From Thalassia testudinum (taxonomy: Eukaryota > Streptophyta > Magnoliopsida > Alismatales > Hydrocharitaceae): a stretch of DNA of 64,000 nucleotides. Made by a program: the position numbers and the translations under genes. Positions within the stretch are counted from its first letter, which is position 1; the number at the start of each line of letters is the position of its first letter. The stretch covers positions 128,038,001-128,102,000 of the forward strand of contig JAZHRO010000036.1 in the NCBI GenBank assembly GCA_037157565.1, given 5' to 3'. Below are positions 47,010 through 57,581 of the stretch, piece by piece. A model generated the notes under the pieces. It worked only from the letters and a program-made list of their open reading frames with translations, was not told the DNA's origin and searched no databases.

Positions 47010-47777
47010 CTAATTTGGCGGGAAAGAAAGGGCAATCCAGTCTTCAAGAGTGTGGACCGGTGGTGAGTAGCTCGAATATGACTCAGACCACAAGGTATGG
47101 GAAGCAGAGAAAACCTCGTCAGAAGTCTGGTCAAGAGAAGGTACGGGTAAAGGGAGGGATGGGGGAACGTCACAATATGTGTCGGTCAGGCAATGGTCTA
47201 TGTTCAAAGACAATCCACCGCAGTCAGAATAGGTCCTTATTAGTCCGATACACGCGCTGACAGCCATGTCCTCGTCAGACGTGTCATCCTTGATGCAATC
47301 ACAATCAAAGTTCTTGGCTGCCTTGAAGATGTTTAGCTTGAGCTTCTCAGAGCCAACGACAATCTCAATACAGCCCGACTCGCAGTCGATATGGGTGTGG
47401 GCTGTGACCAAGAAAGGTCGACCAAGGATGATCGGACAATTAGAAAGTGAGCTAGGAACTTCCATATCCAAAACAAGAAAGTCAACAGGAAAATAGAGAC
47501 TGTTGACCCTAACCACCACATCTTCCACCACACCCTTCGGTATTTTGACAGAACGATCTTCTAACTGTAACGTGACAGGGTTGGGTTTCAGATTTCCTAA
47601 GGTAAATTTTTCGAGCATGATGGTTGGTATAAGATTGATGGAAGATCCTAGATCAAGCATAGTATGGTTAAAATTGCAGCCTTGGATGCTACAAGAAATC
47701 AGCGGTGTGCTCGGATCTTTTTGCTTCAGTGGTAGATTTGACAGTATAGCACAACTCGCATGAGGCGAGAGAACCAC
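47010..47777 (-). pseudogene. pr: E3 protease region, open frame of 255 codons
   Basis: Aspartic protease with active-site text MLDLGSSINLIP, then NPVTLQLEDRSVKIPKG, VEDVVVRVNSLYFPVDFL, VLDMEVP, NCPIILGRPFLVTA and CESGCIEIVVGSEKLKLNIF. The DLG variant is that of the Athila lineage, as in E1. Residues after about 180 are a variable spacer leading to reverse transcriptase. It begins ahead of a conserved SCSIQGCNFNHTMLDLG block. The frame is intact here but separated from RT by shifts. Confidence 0.9.
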
Positions 47778-47801
47778 CGGATTCTTTGTTTTCTTTGACT
47801 G

Positions 47802-48300
47802 TCACCTGGGTGTAGTGTAGTCTTTGAAAAATCGGGTGACAGTAGGTATGTAGTCGATAGCCTCTAACAGGGGTACCTTGATTTCAACATCCTTGAATAA
47901 ATTCAGCAGGTTATCAAAGGCCTGTGTATCCTTTTTCTTGCCTTTTGGCTCCCTCAGTAGAGCCTCAGGGAATGGGACTGATTCTGGCACTAGTTTGGGT
48001 ATATCATCCTCACAAGAATGCAGTGCGCATCCCGAATGAGAGGGTGGTGAAAAAGATGGGCCAGGATCAGGTCGAGGCGGATAGACGGTTTGCTTACCAC
48101 TCCTCGTCGTAATCACATTGGACGTCGCGGGTCCAGTGGGATCATAAGGCGGAGGAGGGTTCGCAATAGGGACATAAGGGTGAGGTGCTGCAGCGGGATT
48201 AGCCTGGAATCTCAGAGGAATGCTCGGTGCTTGCAGAATCTGATGAACCTGCCCTTGAGAAGATCGTACCTATGGTTGAGGGCCACGAGGTACAAAATTT
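47802..48300 (-). pseudogene. E3 gag-pol linker with TTRSGK motif
   Basis: An open frame from 48116 (MITTRSGKQTV) to 47802, Pro-rich, ending in the block NLLNLFKDVEIKVPLLEAI and VTRFFKDY that precedes protease in this lineage (compare E1 11840-11910). The stretch 48117-48300 (Pro/Ala-rich, e.g. PNPPPPYDPTGP) continues gag. Confidence 0.82.
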
Positions 48301-49293
48301 CACGGGTTGGGAATAGGTTGGGCCGGAAGAGTGCCCTGAGATCGAGTTGCCATGCGTAATTGACTGATCTTAGCATTCTGCTGCGCCAATTGGTGCTGAA
48401 GAGAGGTCATGTTTTCTTCATGGCGCTTAGACATTTCCGTCACCATTCGCATTAATTTATCAAGAGGACTTGTTGCGGGTTCTGCTTGCGGTATGCAAGG
48501 ACCCGATGGCGGATTTTCCATAGGATTAGACTGGGCCCTTGGGATGGCAGGTGCAGACGGTTGCATTGGCCCACCCGTGGGGTTTTGGCACTGTGGGTTA
48601 CTGGACCATGAGAAGTTAGGATGATTTCGCCACCCTGGGTTATAAGTAGCAGAGAACGGGTTGTTCCCCAGGGCAGAAGCGTCTTCTAAGCTAGAAGATG
48701 AGTCCACATGTAAATATGCATCCGAGCACACGGAGGCTTGGTCCTCCGTGTCAAAATACTGGCTTGCAGAAGCCAGATCCACTTGACTTACTGAATCGCT
48801 CAGTGCGACGCTCCGTAAGGATGGTCTTACAGGGTTTTTGGGAATAAGCTTGGCATTGGAAAGATTAGGATTGTGACGAAGTGGTGAGGTGGAGGTGTTT
48901 GCCAAAGAACGGGTGGGATTGGCCGATAGCTCGTCCAACTTCGTGTGTATGACGGAGACTTCATCCAATTTTTGTGCGATAAGATTAAGATCTGTGGATG
49001 AATGGGAGGGTCCCATGTCAACTTCGTGAACATTATGGGGTAGGCTAGCACGATTAAAGGAGACAATGGAGGCATTGTTCATTGAATTTTCACTCATGTT
49101 TTCAAATAATTCGAATGCTCCATTCTCACCTTTATTCGTGAAATTCCCTCCGTAGGAAGCGTCTGCAATTTGCTTCAAAGTCTCATTTAGCCCATAATAG
49201 AAAATCTGGGCTATATGCCACTTAGGCAGACCATGGTGTGGACACTTCCGGAGGAGGTCATTATACCTCTCCCAAGCTTCATGAAACTACTAT
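48300..49293 (-). pseudogene. gag: E3 gag, N-terminally deleted
   Basis: The minus-strand frame starts abruptly at FHEAWERYNDLL, RKCPHHGLPKWHIAQIFY, YGLNETLKQIADASYGG, then a 292-codon open stretch (49178-48300) with LNLIAQKLDEVSVIHTKLDEL (predicted coil), NPFSATYNPGWRNHPNFSW (conserved in the lineage, also in E4) and a second coil SKRHEENMTSLQHQLAQQ. The capsid N-terminus (LDSELKLN and HAIPKFYGL blocks of E1) is missing because the deletion fuses mid-gag to the 5' LTR at about 49294. Confidence 0.88.
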
Positions 49294-50164
49294 CGGCCAG
49301 TAGCAAGTGAGGAGAGAGAGCGCGCTGCTATCGGCTAAGTGAGAAGCGAGCCGGTGGCTACAGTGTCGCGCAGACCGAGTTCTACAGTGCGCACGCAGTC
49401 TGCCGACCGGTAGCGGCCGATTTCGCGAGCCTTGCACGCTGGGAAGCACCTGTGTGCGCGGTAAGAGCTTGCGCAGGGCCTACAGGAGCGTGTGCAATGG
49501 CTGGTGGTGCTGCGAGCCGGCGTTGCTGCTGCTGGAGCTTCTGAGCTTGATGCTTTGGCAATGGCGGTGAGGGCATTCAGCGATGAAAACAAACGGTGAA
49601 ACCACCACGCCCACCTGCTCATGAAAGAGCTGGGCGGTGGTGGAACTCACAGTGGAGGTTATGGGACCACTGTGAGTTTTCTCCTACCCACAGTGTGTCT
49701 CTTCAGTGAGAAGAGATATTGCGTATGGAGAGGGAGAGGGGAGGAGGTTGGCCTGACGATGGTGAAAAAAAAGTTCCTGTATGTCTCTGTGCAAAGGCCT
49801 CCTCGCACAAGGGAGAGAGCAAGGCAATATATAGCCAAGGAAGCATGTCATGGCCATGCTATTGGCATCGCATGTCTAGCCATGCTGCTGGCATAGGAGT
49901 GGTGTGAAGAGGCGCGCATGCACCCTGCCCTGCAGCCGTGAGAAATTCAAAGCAAATAAAGAAATGAAAATGGTGAAATTGCAATGCAGTACTTGATGAA
50001 GATGTTAATTAATAGATGGCCAATTATTCATACTCTCCTCCCCTTTTTAAAATTGCATGCATATGTCTATTTACAAATGCAACTATAGCTACATAAGATG
50101 CAATGGCAGTGCTGGGAAATAACGCAAGATGGCATAATTACTGGTTTTTTTTGCTGTGCAATCA
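49294..50164 (-). repeat. E3 5' LTR, 3' part deleted
   Basis: 871 bases match 41690-42554 of the 3' LTR, starting TGATTGCACAGC at 50164. The match fades at about 49290-49310 ('gtagcaagtgaggag' against 'gtagcgggcgaggag'). Beyond that point gag sequence follows directly; the rest of the LTR, primer site and leader are gone. The open frames on both strands here are LTR leader sequence. Confidence 0.88.
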
Positions 50165-51590
50165 GCACCCTATTGAGTATGTAAGCTGTTGCCTTTAATG
50201 CTCACCCTAGAGGGATTTTGGTAGGGAAGAATCACTAATTATGCTCCTTACCATATCCTTTAATGTTCGATTTTGCCTCTTTACAACACCATTTATGCTA
50301 GGAGTCCCTGGCATGGTGTACTGAGGAGAAATACTGCATTCCTCTGGTAAAAAAGAAAATGGCCTTGGATGTTGTTAAAATGGCCTTGGACATTGTTCAC
50401 CTGATCCATCATAGTTGCCATAGTATTCTCCACTATAGTTAGATTTAACGACTTTAATCCTCTTTTCGAATTTCGAGTTGAGTTTCAACTTCAACCTTAT
50501 AGGATTTGAACACTTTCAAGTATTGAAACTTCTCATGAATCTTATATAGGTAATCATATCGTGAATAATCGTCTATGAATGTGATAAAATACTTTTATCC
50601 ATTTTAAGAAGCTATTGGGAATGGTCCACAAATATCAGTATGAATCAGTTTTACGATTTTTGAAGCTTTAGTGGCACCTATTTTTCTTGTGTTTGTTCAT
50701 TTCCCTTTCAAGCATTCAATACAAATGTCGAGACTTGTATAATCAAGAGAATCAAGAATTCCTATTGCCACAGGTCGTTTCATTCTTTGTTTGGAGATAT
50801 GAACTAAATGCTTGTGCCATAACACATTGGAATTCTTGGTTAATTTCTGCTTCCACTACACGAAGTTGCACGCAATGTTTCAAGATAAGAGGTAGTCGTA
50901 TGAAGCAAATAAAGTTTTACATTAATACATAAAGAACATGTACCAATCAAATTTGAATTAAAAAATAATTTGAACTTTTCATCTCTAAATAAACAATCAC
51001 AGCCAAATTTGTTCAAGAGACAAATAGAAATCAAATTCCATCATAATAGAAATCAAATTCCATTTAAATGATGGTACAATGAAAGTTTGTTTCAAATACG
51101 ACTAACAACCAATTTTTAATGATAATCTAAAATCTGACGTTGTTTCAATTTTCACCTTTTTGCCATTGCTTACATAGATGAATCTTTTAGCATCGTTTAA
51201 CATCTGGCAATTTAGGTAGACTTACATTAACACACTTATGTAAATAGTAGTGTTAAAATCTATCCACTAAATGTCTTTAGGTATAGGAGTTAAATTGACC
51301 TCAAAACAAACCAGAGTAAGGGACATTCTGTCAAGCAAATAGATTTTTCTTTGTATCAACTAGCCCACATGAAAACCATACAACCATCACAAATTTTTTG
51401 TCAAATGCATACATGAATTTGATCAAATAGTAATCTTTCTTTGGGCCAATCAATATTACTATGAATATCATGCATACTATTATTTTGATATTTCAAATAA
51501 ACTAATATGCTAAACAATTGTTACTTTAGCAATTTGTTACATGCATTAATTTATATGAAAGCATCAAAACAAAATAGCACAAAAGTGTAT
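50165..51590 (-). pseudogene. Ty1/copia pol, protease to integrase core (segment 1 of 4)
   Basis: Minus-strand reading, with many stops and shifts: KDIWWIDFNTTIYIS (protease; the family has D-S-G-A-T after WWI, here eroded), KNWLLVVFETNF, the GAG-pre-integrase region with FNSNLIGTCSLCINVKLYLL, TDICGPFP-like text, ITFIDDYSRY (integrase Asp), GEYYGNYDGSGE, YTMPGTPSINGVVKRQNRTL (second Asp region and Glu), KDMVRSIISDSSLPKSLWGE and YILNRV, continued at 40410. These are core blocks of plant copia integrases. The frame fades upstream of about 51590; a gag was not recognised. Confidence 0.82.
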
Positions 51591-51625
51591 TAACATGAAA
51601 GTTCATGCATCCCTCCTCCTTGAAC
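51591..51625. other. Transition from copia remains to minisatellite
   Basis: Short stretch with no recognisable signal. Confidence 0.3.
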
Positions 51626-51925
51626 TGACTTGCACTGGTGATTTTTGAATATCAACGATGTAAAATGAATGTCACCGGTGCAAAGAAATCAGATATCACC
51701 AGTGATAAATGAATATCATTGGTGCAAAATGAATATCATCGGTGCAAAATGACTAAACCAAAGATCACTCGTGATGAATGATTGAATATCACCAGTAATG
51801 AATGAACAACTAAATACCATTGGTGATAAATGGATATCACTGGTGCAAAATAATCAAAGATTACATTGGTGATAAGTAACCAAATCACCAGTGATAAACG
51901 AATATCACCGGTGGATAATGTGTTA
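51626..51925. repeat. Degenerate minisatellite, about 20-base unit
   Basis: About 14 imperfect copies of a unit near TGAATATCACCGGTGCAAAA, alternating with a form TCACCAGTGATAAATGAATA. The core CACCGGTG (or CACCAGTG, CATTGGTG) is itself nearly palindromic. It lies in noncoding sequence beside the copia 5' part. No longer protein frame makes sense of it. Confidence 0.8.
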
Positions 51926-52698
51926 GTACAACCCCTCATAAATAATATTTTGATGATTTTACATAATAATGTAGAAGAAATAAATATTGGAAATAGTACA
52001 TTTTCTCTATCATAACCCCAATGCAGGTTTTGCAATTCCAAGATGGAATATTAAAGCATGAAAATTTACTTTTGGTTTAGGTCTTTGGTTTTGTTGTACA
52101 TTTCAAAGAGTTGTAATTTTATATTTATTTGAGTCTAGGAAGAGTTTTAAAGAGCCCCCAAATAAAACATACATATATCTTAGTCTCTCAACACTTAGGA
52201 AAAATTAGAAACAAAAACCAAGTTCAAAGACACATATCAGACTTCCAATCGTGATACCAGACGTCTGATTTCTCAATCTAAGTCGTCTGACATATCTATT
52301 AGACGACCGAATATCGTAGTGTTGCCTTTTGATTTCAAACACTTAGGCTCCCATTGACAGAATTCAACTCTAGACATCCATAGGTATAGTTAGACATCCG
52401 ACAATACCTTTAGACGTCCTTAGAGAGTGCCATTGGTCAGAATAATTACGAATCTCCTTTTGTAAGAATGTATCCAATGGGAGGGTTGGCTTAACCTCTG
52501 TTCCAAATGCCTATACATGTCTCCGGACGTCCAATAATGAAATGTTACACCTAAATCTCTGTGCGAAGATTTGTCATAATACATCTTACTTTTTAGATTT
52601 AAAAGAAATTCGAACCCCAAGATAATTATGATCTTCAGATGTCCAGAAGATATGTCAGCCGACCGATCTGACGTCTGGCACTTAAACACTAGAACCCT
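51926..52698. other. Unclassified repeat with GACGTC motifs, left flank of the CACTA element
   Basis: No protein signal. From about 52250 it holds scattered motifs of the CAGACGTCTG type (52259, 52411, 52524, 52668) like those in LTRs E2, H and C, so part of it may be a diverged or truncated LTR. No boundaries or target duplications could be set. Confidence 0.4.
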
Positions 52699-52711
52699 CA
52701 CTACTAGAAAA
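52699..52711 (+). repeat. CACTA left terminal inverted repeat
   Basis: CACTACTAGAAAA marks the outer end. The inner part (TGTGACACTTGTGACAC) resembles the inverted right-end text (ACGACACTTTTCC), which suggests the right end lacks about its last 24 bases. Confidence 0.8.
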
Positions 52712-52999
52712 CGAGGTATTTGTGACACTTGTGACACAACAGTTTATATTAAAATCGTCGTGTAAAATGAGTAGCCACGACCTATGGCGCTGGATGAATA
52801 TATATAATGGTTTTTATGAAAACTGTCGTATTCTACACGACGATTTATCTTGAAACTGTCATTTCAAATGAGTAGTTGAATATATACGATGATTTTACAA
52901 AAATTGTCATTTTGAATTTTGGTCGGGCACCATTTCTTCGCGCCCTACTCGGCTTTACTCGACAGTTTTGACAAAAATCGTTGTGTAAAGTATGAGTGC

Positions 53000-54160
53000 C
53001 CTAAAACCACCACCTGACTCATTCTGCCCTATTCACGTCTCCTCCTCCATGCTCGTCCTCCTCCTTGTAAGGCTCTCCTCCTCCTCCTCCTAGAACTCCT
53101 CGCCGTGCTTCCTCCTCGCTATGCACGCCACCTCCTCGCCGTGCGCTCCTCTTCCTCCTCCCATCCGCAGCCCTAGCCCCCCTCCTCCTCCTACAGTCCC
53201 ATGCTAAGCCCCCCCATCCCCCCATTAGCCACCCCCTCCTCCTCCTCCCATTGCAATCCCCTCCCCTTCCAATCCTTAATTTTTTTTATTTTTTTTATTA
53301 ATTAAATGTCAAATTTGGTTAATTTTTAAAATTTGTTATAGTTTTTTACTCATAAATATTTGTAATTTGATTTAGGTATCTCATATCGTCGGACACCTTC
53401 TCTGTGATTCACGTGTTTTGTTGAAGTATGAAATTAAGTTGTCTTAATTCATTTGTGAATGAATGTGGGGTGTGCCCACTTAGGTTTAGAATGTGAATTG
53501 CTTTTATGATTGTGGGGTGTACCCATTTGATTTAGTAAATTAAATTTGTTTGATTGATTGTGGGGTGTACCCACTTTCTTCTAAATGTTTATTTGATTCA
53601 ATTATGTATGTTTAATTGATTTAGCAAATTGAATTTGATTTTATTATGTAACCACTTTATGTTTGTTTGATTTTATTATTTTAATGAATTTATAGATACA
53701 CACACTTGCACAAATCTAGATGCACTTGAGGCTAAACAATAGGTATTCTAACCCTTAGGTTATAGGTTTTGGGAGGGGACAATTGTGTCAGAATACTTGC
53801 CTGTCGACACTTATGATTTTCAGAAATCTATCTTGGTTTAACATATGATTTTCAGAAAATAATCACAAGCCATTTACTTACTATTTAAGGAACTTTAGCT
53901 AGATATATGGATTAATAATCATTTAAGAATGCTACTTCATGTGTAAGTGAGATATTTGTGATTGAATTCATTAAAAACAAAATGTATGGTAATTGTTTAT
54001 GTTTTACTGTAGAATGTATGATTTTTTTTTTATACAGGATTTTGGAAAGTATCCGTAATAGAGGAAAAAGTTTGCCGAATTTTTTTTTTATTTTTTTGAT
54101 TTTTATTTATTTATTACCTAATATTTATACAAATACTAATTTTTTTTAATGTATATGCAG
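53000..54160 (+). other. 5' noncoding part of the CACTA element
   Basis: A pyrimidine-rich stretch (53035-53280, CTCCTC units) is followed by an AT-rich, intron-like stretch. It has three spaced copies of GTGGGGTGTNCCCA at 53466, 53512 and 53561. No convincing exon was found before about 54165. Confidence 0.55.
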
Positions 54161-54164
54161 AGGA

Positions 54165-56195
54165 AATTTAAGAAATTTGCTAATAGAGGTAAGGATGACC
54201 AGGGCATCTCAGTGAATAGGGATGAGACACAGCCTCCTTCCACACAGCCACCCCGCACCCAACCACCCCACACCTAGCCTACCCTGCCATCCTGCATCCA
54301 GACTCCCCCACTCATCCCTGAGTACATACTTCTATGTAGTCCCCACACACACTCAGTTATCATGTTACCTAATCCTGCATTTACGAGGCATCGTGAATAT
54401 GTTCGGTCTGGTGATCTTGCCTGACAGTACCAGAACAAGGGCAAGATGGTGGTTACCAATGTAGTGTAAGAGCTAGAGCCAGAGCCAGAGGTTGCCACCC
54501 ACTACCCTGACGATGACGAGGTTGAGGACGAGGGCGACAGTGGCGGCAAGGATGAGGATGAGGAGGAGGGTGAGGATGATATTGAGGTACAGAGGTCACC
54601 TCAGCAAAACCCTTAGGCTGAGGCAGGGACCAATTCTGGTAAGAATTGTTGGTAATATCTTACTACAATTTACTTGTAATGTTTTAATTTTTAATTATTT
54701 TTTTCTTATCAAGTAATAAAAAAAAGGAAGGGGTCCTACAAGAAATGCACATCTAGATGCACTTCCAGAAGGGATGAGAATCAAAGTGCATATCAACGAA
54801 GCTGGAGAAGATCCAAACTATCCTCCTTTCACCAGTAGACTATCTAGGATGGTAAATGAGCTTGTCCCCTTTTGTTGTTTCAACTGGAGGAGGGTCTCCA
54901 AGGAGATCAAGAGGCAGTTTATTTGTAATATGAAGGTAAATAATTATACATTAATATACATATATAAGTTTACTTTAATAATATTTAATTCATTTATATG
55001 ATTTTGTAATATTACAGGCGATTTTTGATTGGGGAGATGATCTGAATGTCATTAAGTACATCCTTAATCATGCTGCGAGATGACATCGTGATTGAAGGAT
55101 GACAACGAAGAGAAAGGTGAAATTTGTAATATTTTTCATTTTTTATTATTTACTTAATTAATTTCTTTTGACAATTTATTTGTATAATTTAGTTTTATAA
55201 TAAAATGTTGTCTAATGAGGAGGCATTGAGGAACATGCCTCCTACAATAGCAGCAAATATGTGGAAAGAATGTTGTGAATATTGGAATAAGCCTGAGATG
55301 GAGGTAATTATACACTTTTAAGGGTATTTGGAGATAAATGATTTAATTATTTCCTATTACAATATGTTATATGTATAGGATCAGGCGAAGAGGAACAAGG
55401 CCAATAGGGCCAAAGCTCCACCACAAACCTACTATTTGGGTCAAACTGGTATAGATAGAGTTCAGGAAAAATATATAAGTAATTCCTTATAATTATGTCA
55501 GTTCTATATTTTTAATTAAAGTTTTAGTTATAACTATTACCTGCAATTTGAAATATATTTACAGTCACATTCACATGATGGCACCATCCTCGATCAGGTT
55601 GGTGTGTATGAAGCTACTCATAGCAAGGCCACCACTGACAGCGAGCGAACATGGATACATGAGATATATTAGACAAAGCATGTAAGTAACATTTATTTAT
55701 CAACTACTTTAAATTTTATAATTACTTTAATGTGACATTAAATGATTTTAATTTGTAGGGAGAAATGATGAAATTAATAAATTCCCCTCCAGACGCCGCT
55801 TCCGACACTCAGTAGCACCCTCCTAGGACACTTGAGGAGGCTTTTAAGAGTGATATACCTCCAGAGCACGGAGGCTTCGTTCGTAGTGGGAGGAGTCAGA
55901 AGATCTCCAGTTGGTATGGGCGGAAGGGTCAGCGTCAGTAGCCATCGTCCAGCAGATGCAAACACAGCTCCATGATGTCACCTCACAGTTCTAGTAGCTC
56001 AAGCTTGGCAAGATGCCAAGAAATTCATAGAGCAGAGGAAGGAGATGGACCAGCAGAGAGTGGAGATGAGAGAGATGATGGCATTATTACGGGGTAGCGG
56101 TCGGGATTATACTTCCTATCACTACCCACATCACAGAGATGACGACGACCTCGATGGTGGTGGAGCAGGATAGGGGGTGGGAGCTGAGGCATAGG
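54165..56195 (+). pseudogene. TNP1-like gene of the CACTA element, seven probable exons
   Basis: Exon-like blocks with GT/AG borders: about 54165-54639, 54715-54933, 55019-55118, 55196-55301, 55380-55478, 55565-55680, 55760-56195. The product would have a Pro/Thr-rich start, an acidic run (DDDEVEDEGDS), then GMRIKVHINEAG, FTSRLSRMVNELVPFC, NWRRVSKEIKRQFICNM, MPPTIAANMWKECCEYW, KRNKANRAKAPPQTYYLGQT, DQVGVYEATHSKATTDSE and GRKGQRQ. This succession is that of the plant Transposase_24 (Ptta/En/Spm, PF03004) family, linked to the DNA-binding TNP1 role. Premature stops occur in exons 1, 3, 6 and 7 and the donor after exon 5 is weak, so it is a pseudogene. Confidence 0.75.
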
Positions 56196-57378
56196 TTTAG
56201 ATTATCTAGCTTTCCCTTAGTTAGGTTTTGATTTTGCTTAGTTATATGTATATTTTGATGTTATGACATACTCTTTTCATTAGGTTTATATATATATTTG
56301 TTATATGTTGTATGTTGTGTATGCTGTATGTTGTATATATATGTTGTTAAAGGTGTCATAAGATTCTATAATATTTACATTATATATATTGAAAAGAAAT
56401 ACACATATATACATGACAGTTATAGAAAACTGTTGTATACTGTTGAAAGCATAGAGTGCGTTTTGATAGGAAAAGTGTCGTAGTGTAGTGCGCAATACGA
56501 TCAAACAAAAATAATTTCTAAAGATAACGAGACTTTGAGTCCCGATCGTTCGTCTCTGGGAGGCGTTTGTTTTAATTCTGAATTCGATCTTTTACCGCTC
56601 TACTTTGTTTAAAATTGCACGCTAGTTTCTAGTTTTCGGATTAAGATTTCACCACTTCTATTATGAACCCTGATTAGGTGCGCATGTGTTAAATAGATCA
56701 CAAAGGTGAAAGTGTGAGTTTCTGTGCGCACAATTCTAGTGAGGTGGTGGCTGTTTACAGAAAATGCATCTATAGTTAGATTTTCTATATTTTTCGGAAA
56801 CGACATGCTTGTTGCGAAATATAAGTGAAAAACAGGCAACTTGAATCACATAGAAAAGATGCCAGCCAATAAGCTCATGGTGATTTCAAAACATAGAGAT
56901 ATAGATAAAAATGTATCTTTCATTCATTCATTTGGCGAAGTGTTTGCAACATGAAACATAGAGGAAAGCTTGTACAGGAATGCTTAAAAATGTGAATCTA
57001 GCTACCAGAAAATGATCGCATACAAGAATCTATGGGGGGATTTTGCATGCATCATTGGGGGAGAGTAAGGACTACACTACTAAGTAGTAAATAAAGGCAG
57101 TAAATGTAAAGAGCTAGCTACTAATCTATCAGAAAGTGAGGACATTCGGAGGTGAGCTCCGATGGCCTTGGAGTGGTTGGGAGGAGAATGAGGGTGGCCA
57201 ATGGAACTTAGGTCGACCTTGGAGAGAGGTTGCAGGAGTGATCCAGCATCTTGGCATGGTGTCCTTCATGATGGTGCCCAGCTCGTGGAGATGGAGTGGA
57301 AGTGGCTAGCCTAAGTGGAGGTGGATGTGAATGGAGCCAAGTATGTATGGCCAAGAGAGGATGGGTGGAAATGGCCAC

Positions 57379-57406
57379 CCCTTAGGTCTTTTTATAGACC
57401 TAAGGG
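57379..57406. promoter_or_regulatory. TATA box inside a perfect 11-bp hairpin
   Basis: Arms CCCTTAGGTCT (57379-57389) and AGACCTAAGGG (57396-57406) enclose a six-base loop. On the sense (minus) strand the loop plus flanks read TATAAAAA, the LTR core promoter. Confidence 0.8.
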
Positions 57407-57410
57407 ATTC

Positions 57411-57581
57411 TCTCTAGAGAAGTGTGGAACTCTCTAGAGAGAGTCCAAGAATGGTCGGCCAAGAGAGAGGTTGGTGGTTTCTTAGATCCACCATTTGTGG
57501 ATCTAAGAATTGAATGCCTCTTGGTTGCTAAATTTGGCAACCAAGAGTTGGCGTCACTCCAAGAGAGTTCTAGAGAACTCT
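57411..57581. repeat. Row of short perfect palindromes upstream of the E4 LTR TATA box
   Basis: TCTCTAGAGA (57411-57420); CTCTCTAGAGAG (57430-57441); CTTAGATCCAC/GTGGATCTAAG (57481-57507, loop 5); CTCTTGGTTGC/GCAACCAAGAG (57518-57547, loop 8); AGAGTTCT/AGAACTCT (57564-57581, loop 2). In the sense direction all lie just upstream of the TATA hairpin. Confidence 0.85.

Larger units (their letters stand above)
40411..50164 (-). mobile_element. E3: Athila-type Ty3 retrotransposon with 5' deletion, TSD GCACC
   Basis: Flanked by perfect GCACC at 40406-40410 and 50165-50169; its removal restores the copia integrase frame ILNRVPTK. Minus-strand order: 5' LTR fragment (49294-50164), gag lacking its start, TTRSGK linker, protease, RT, RNase H, integrase, long 3' noncoding part with two polypurine-like tracts, 3' LTR (40411-42554). 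The deletion removed the 3' part of the 5' LTR, primer site, leader and gag N-terminus. The LTR ends are TG...TA. Frames are longer than in E1 (335 codons over RNase H and integrase). Confidence 0.92.
52699..56485 (+). mobile_element. CACTA (En/Spm) DNA transposon carrying a TNP1-like pseudogene
   Basis: The left end is CACTACTAGAAAA, the standard CACTA terminus, followed by subterminal repeats of an 'aaaactgtcgtattctacacgacgattt' kind on both strands (52720-52990), also seen inverted near the right end (56400-56480). The right end shows GACACTTTTC in inverted form but only TAGTG instead of the full terminus, next to E4. Inside is a multi-exon TNP1/Transposase_24-like gene; no TNP2 (DDE transposase) is present, so the copy could not move by itself. 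The left flanking triplet CCT has no visible partner on the right. Confidence 0.82.
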
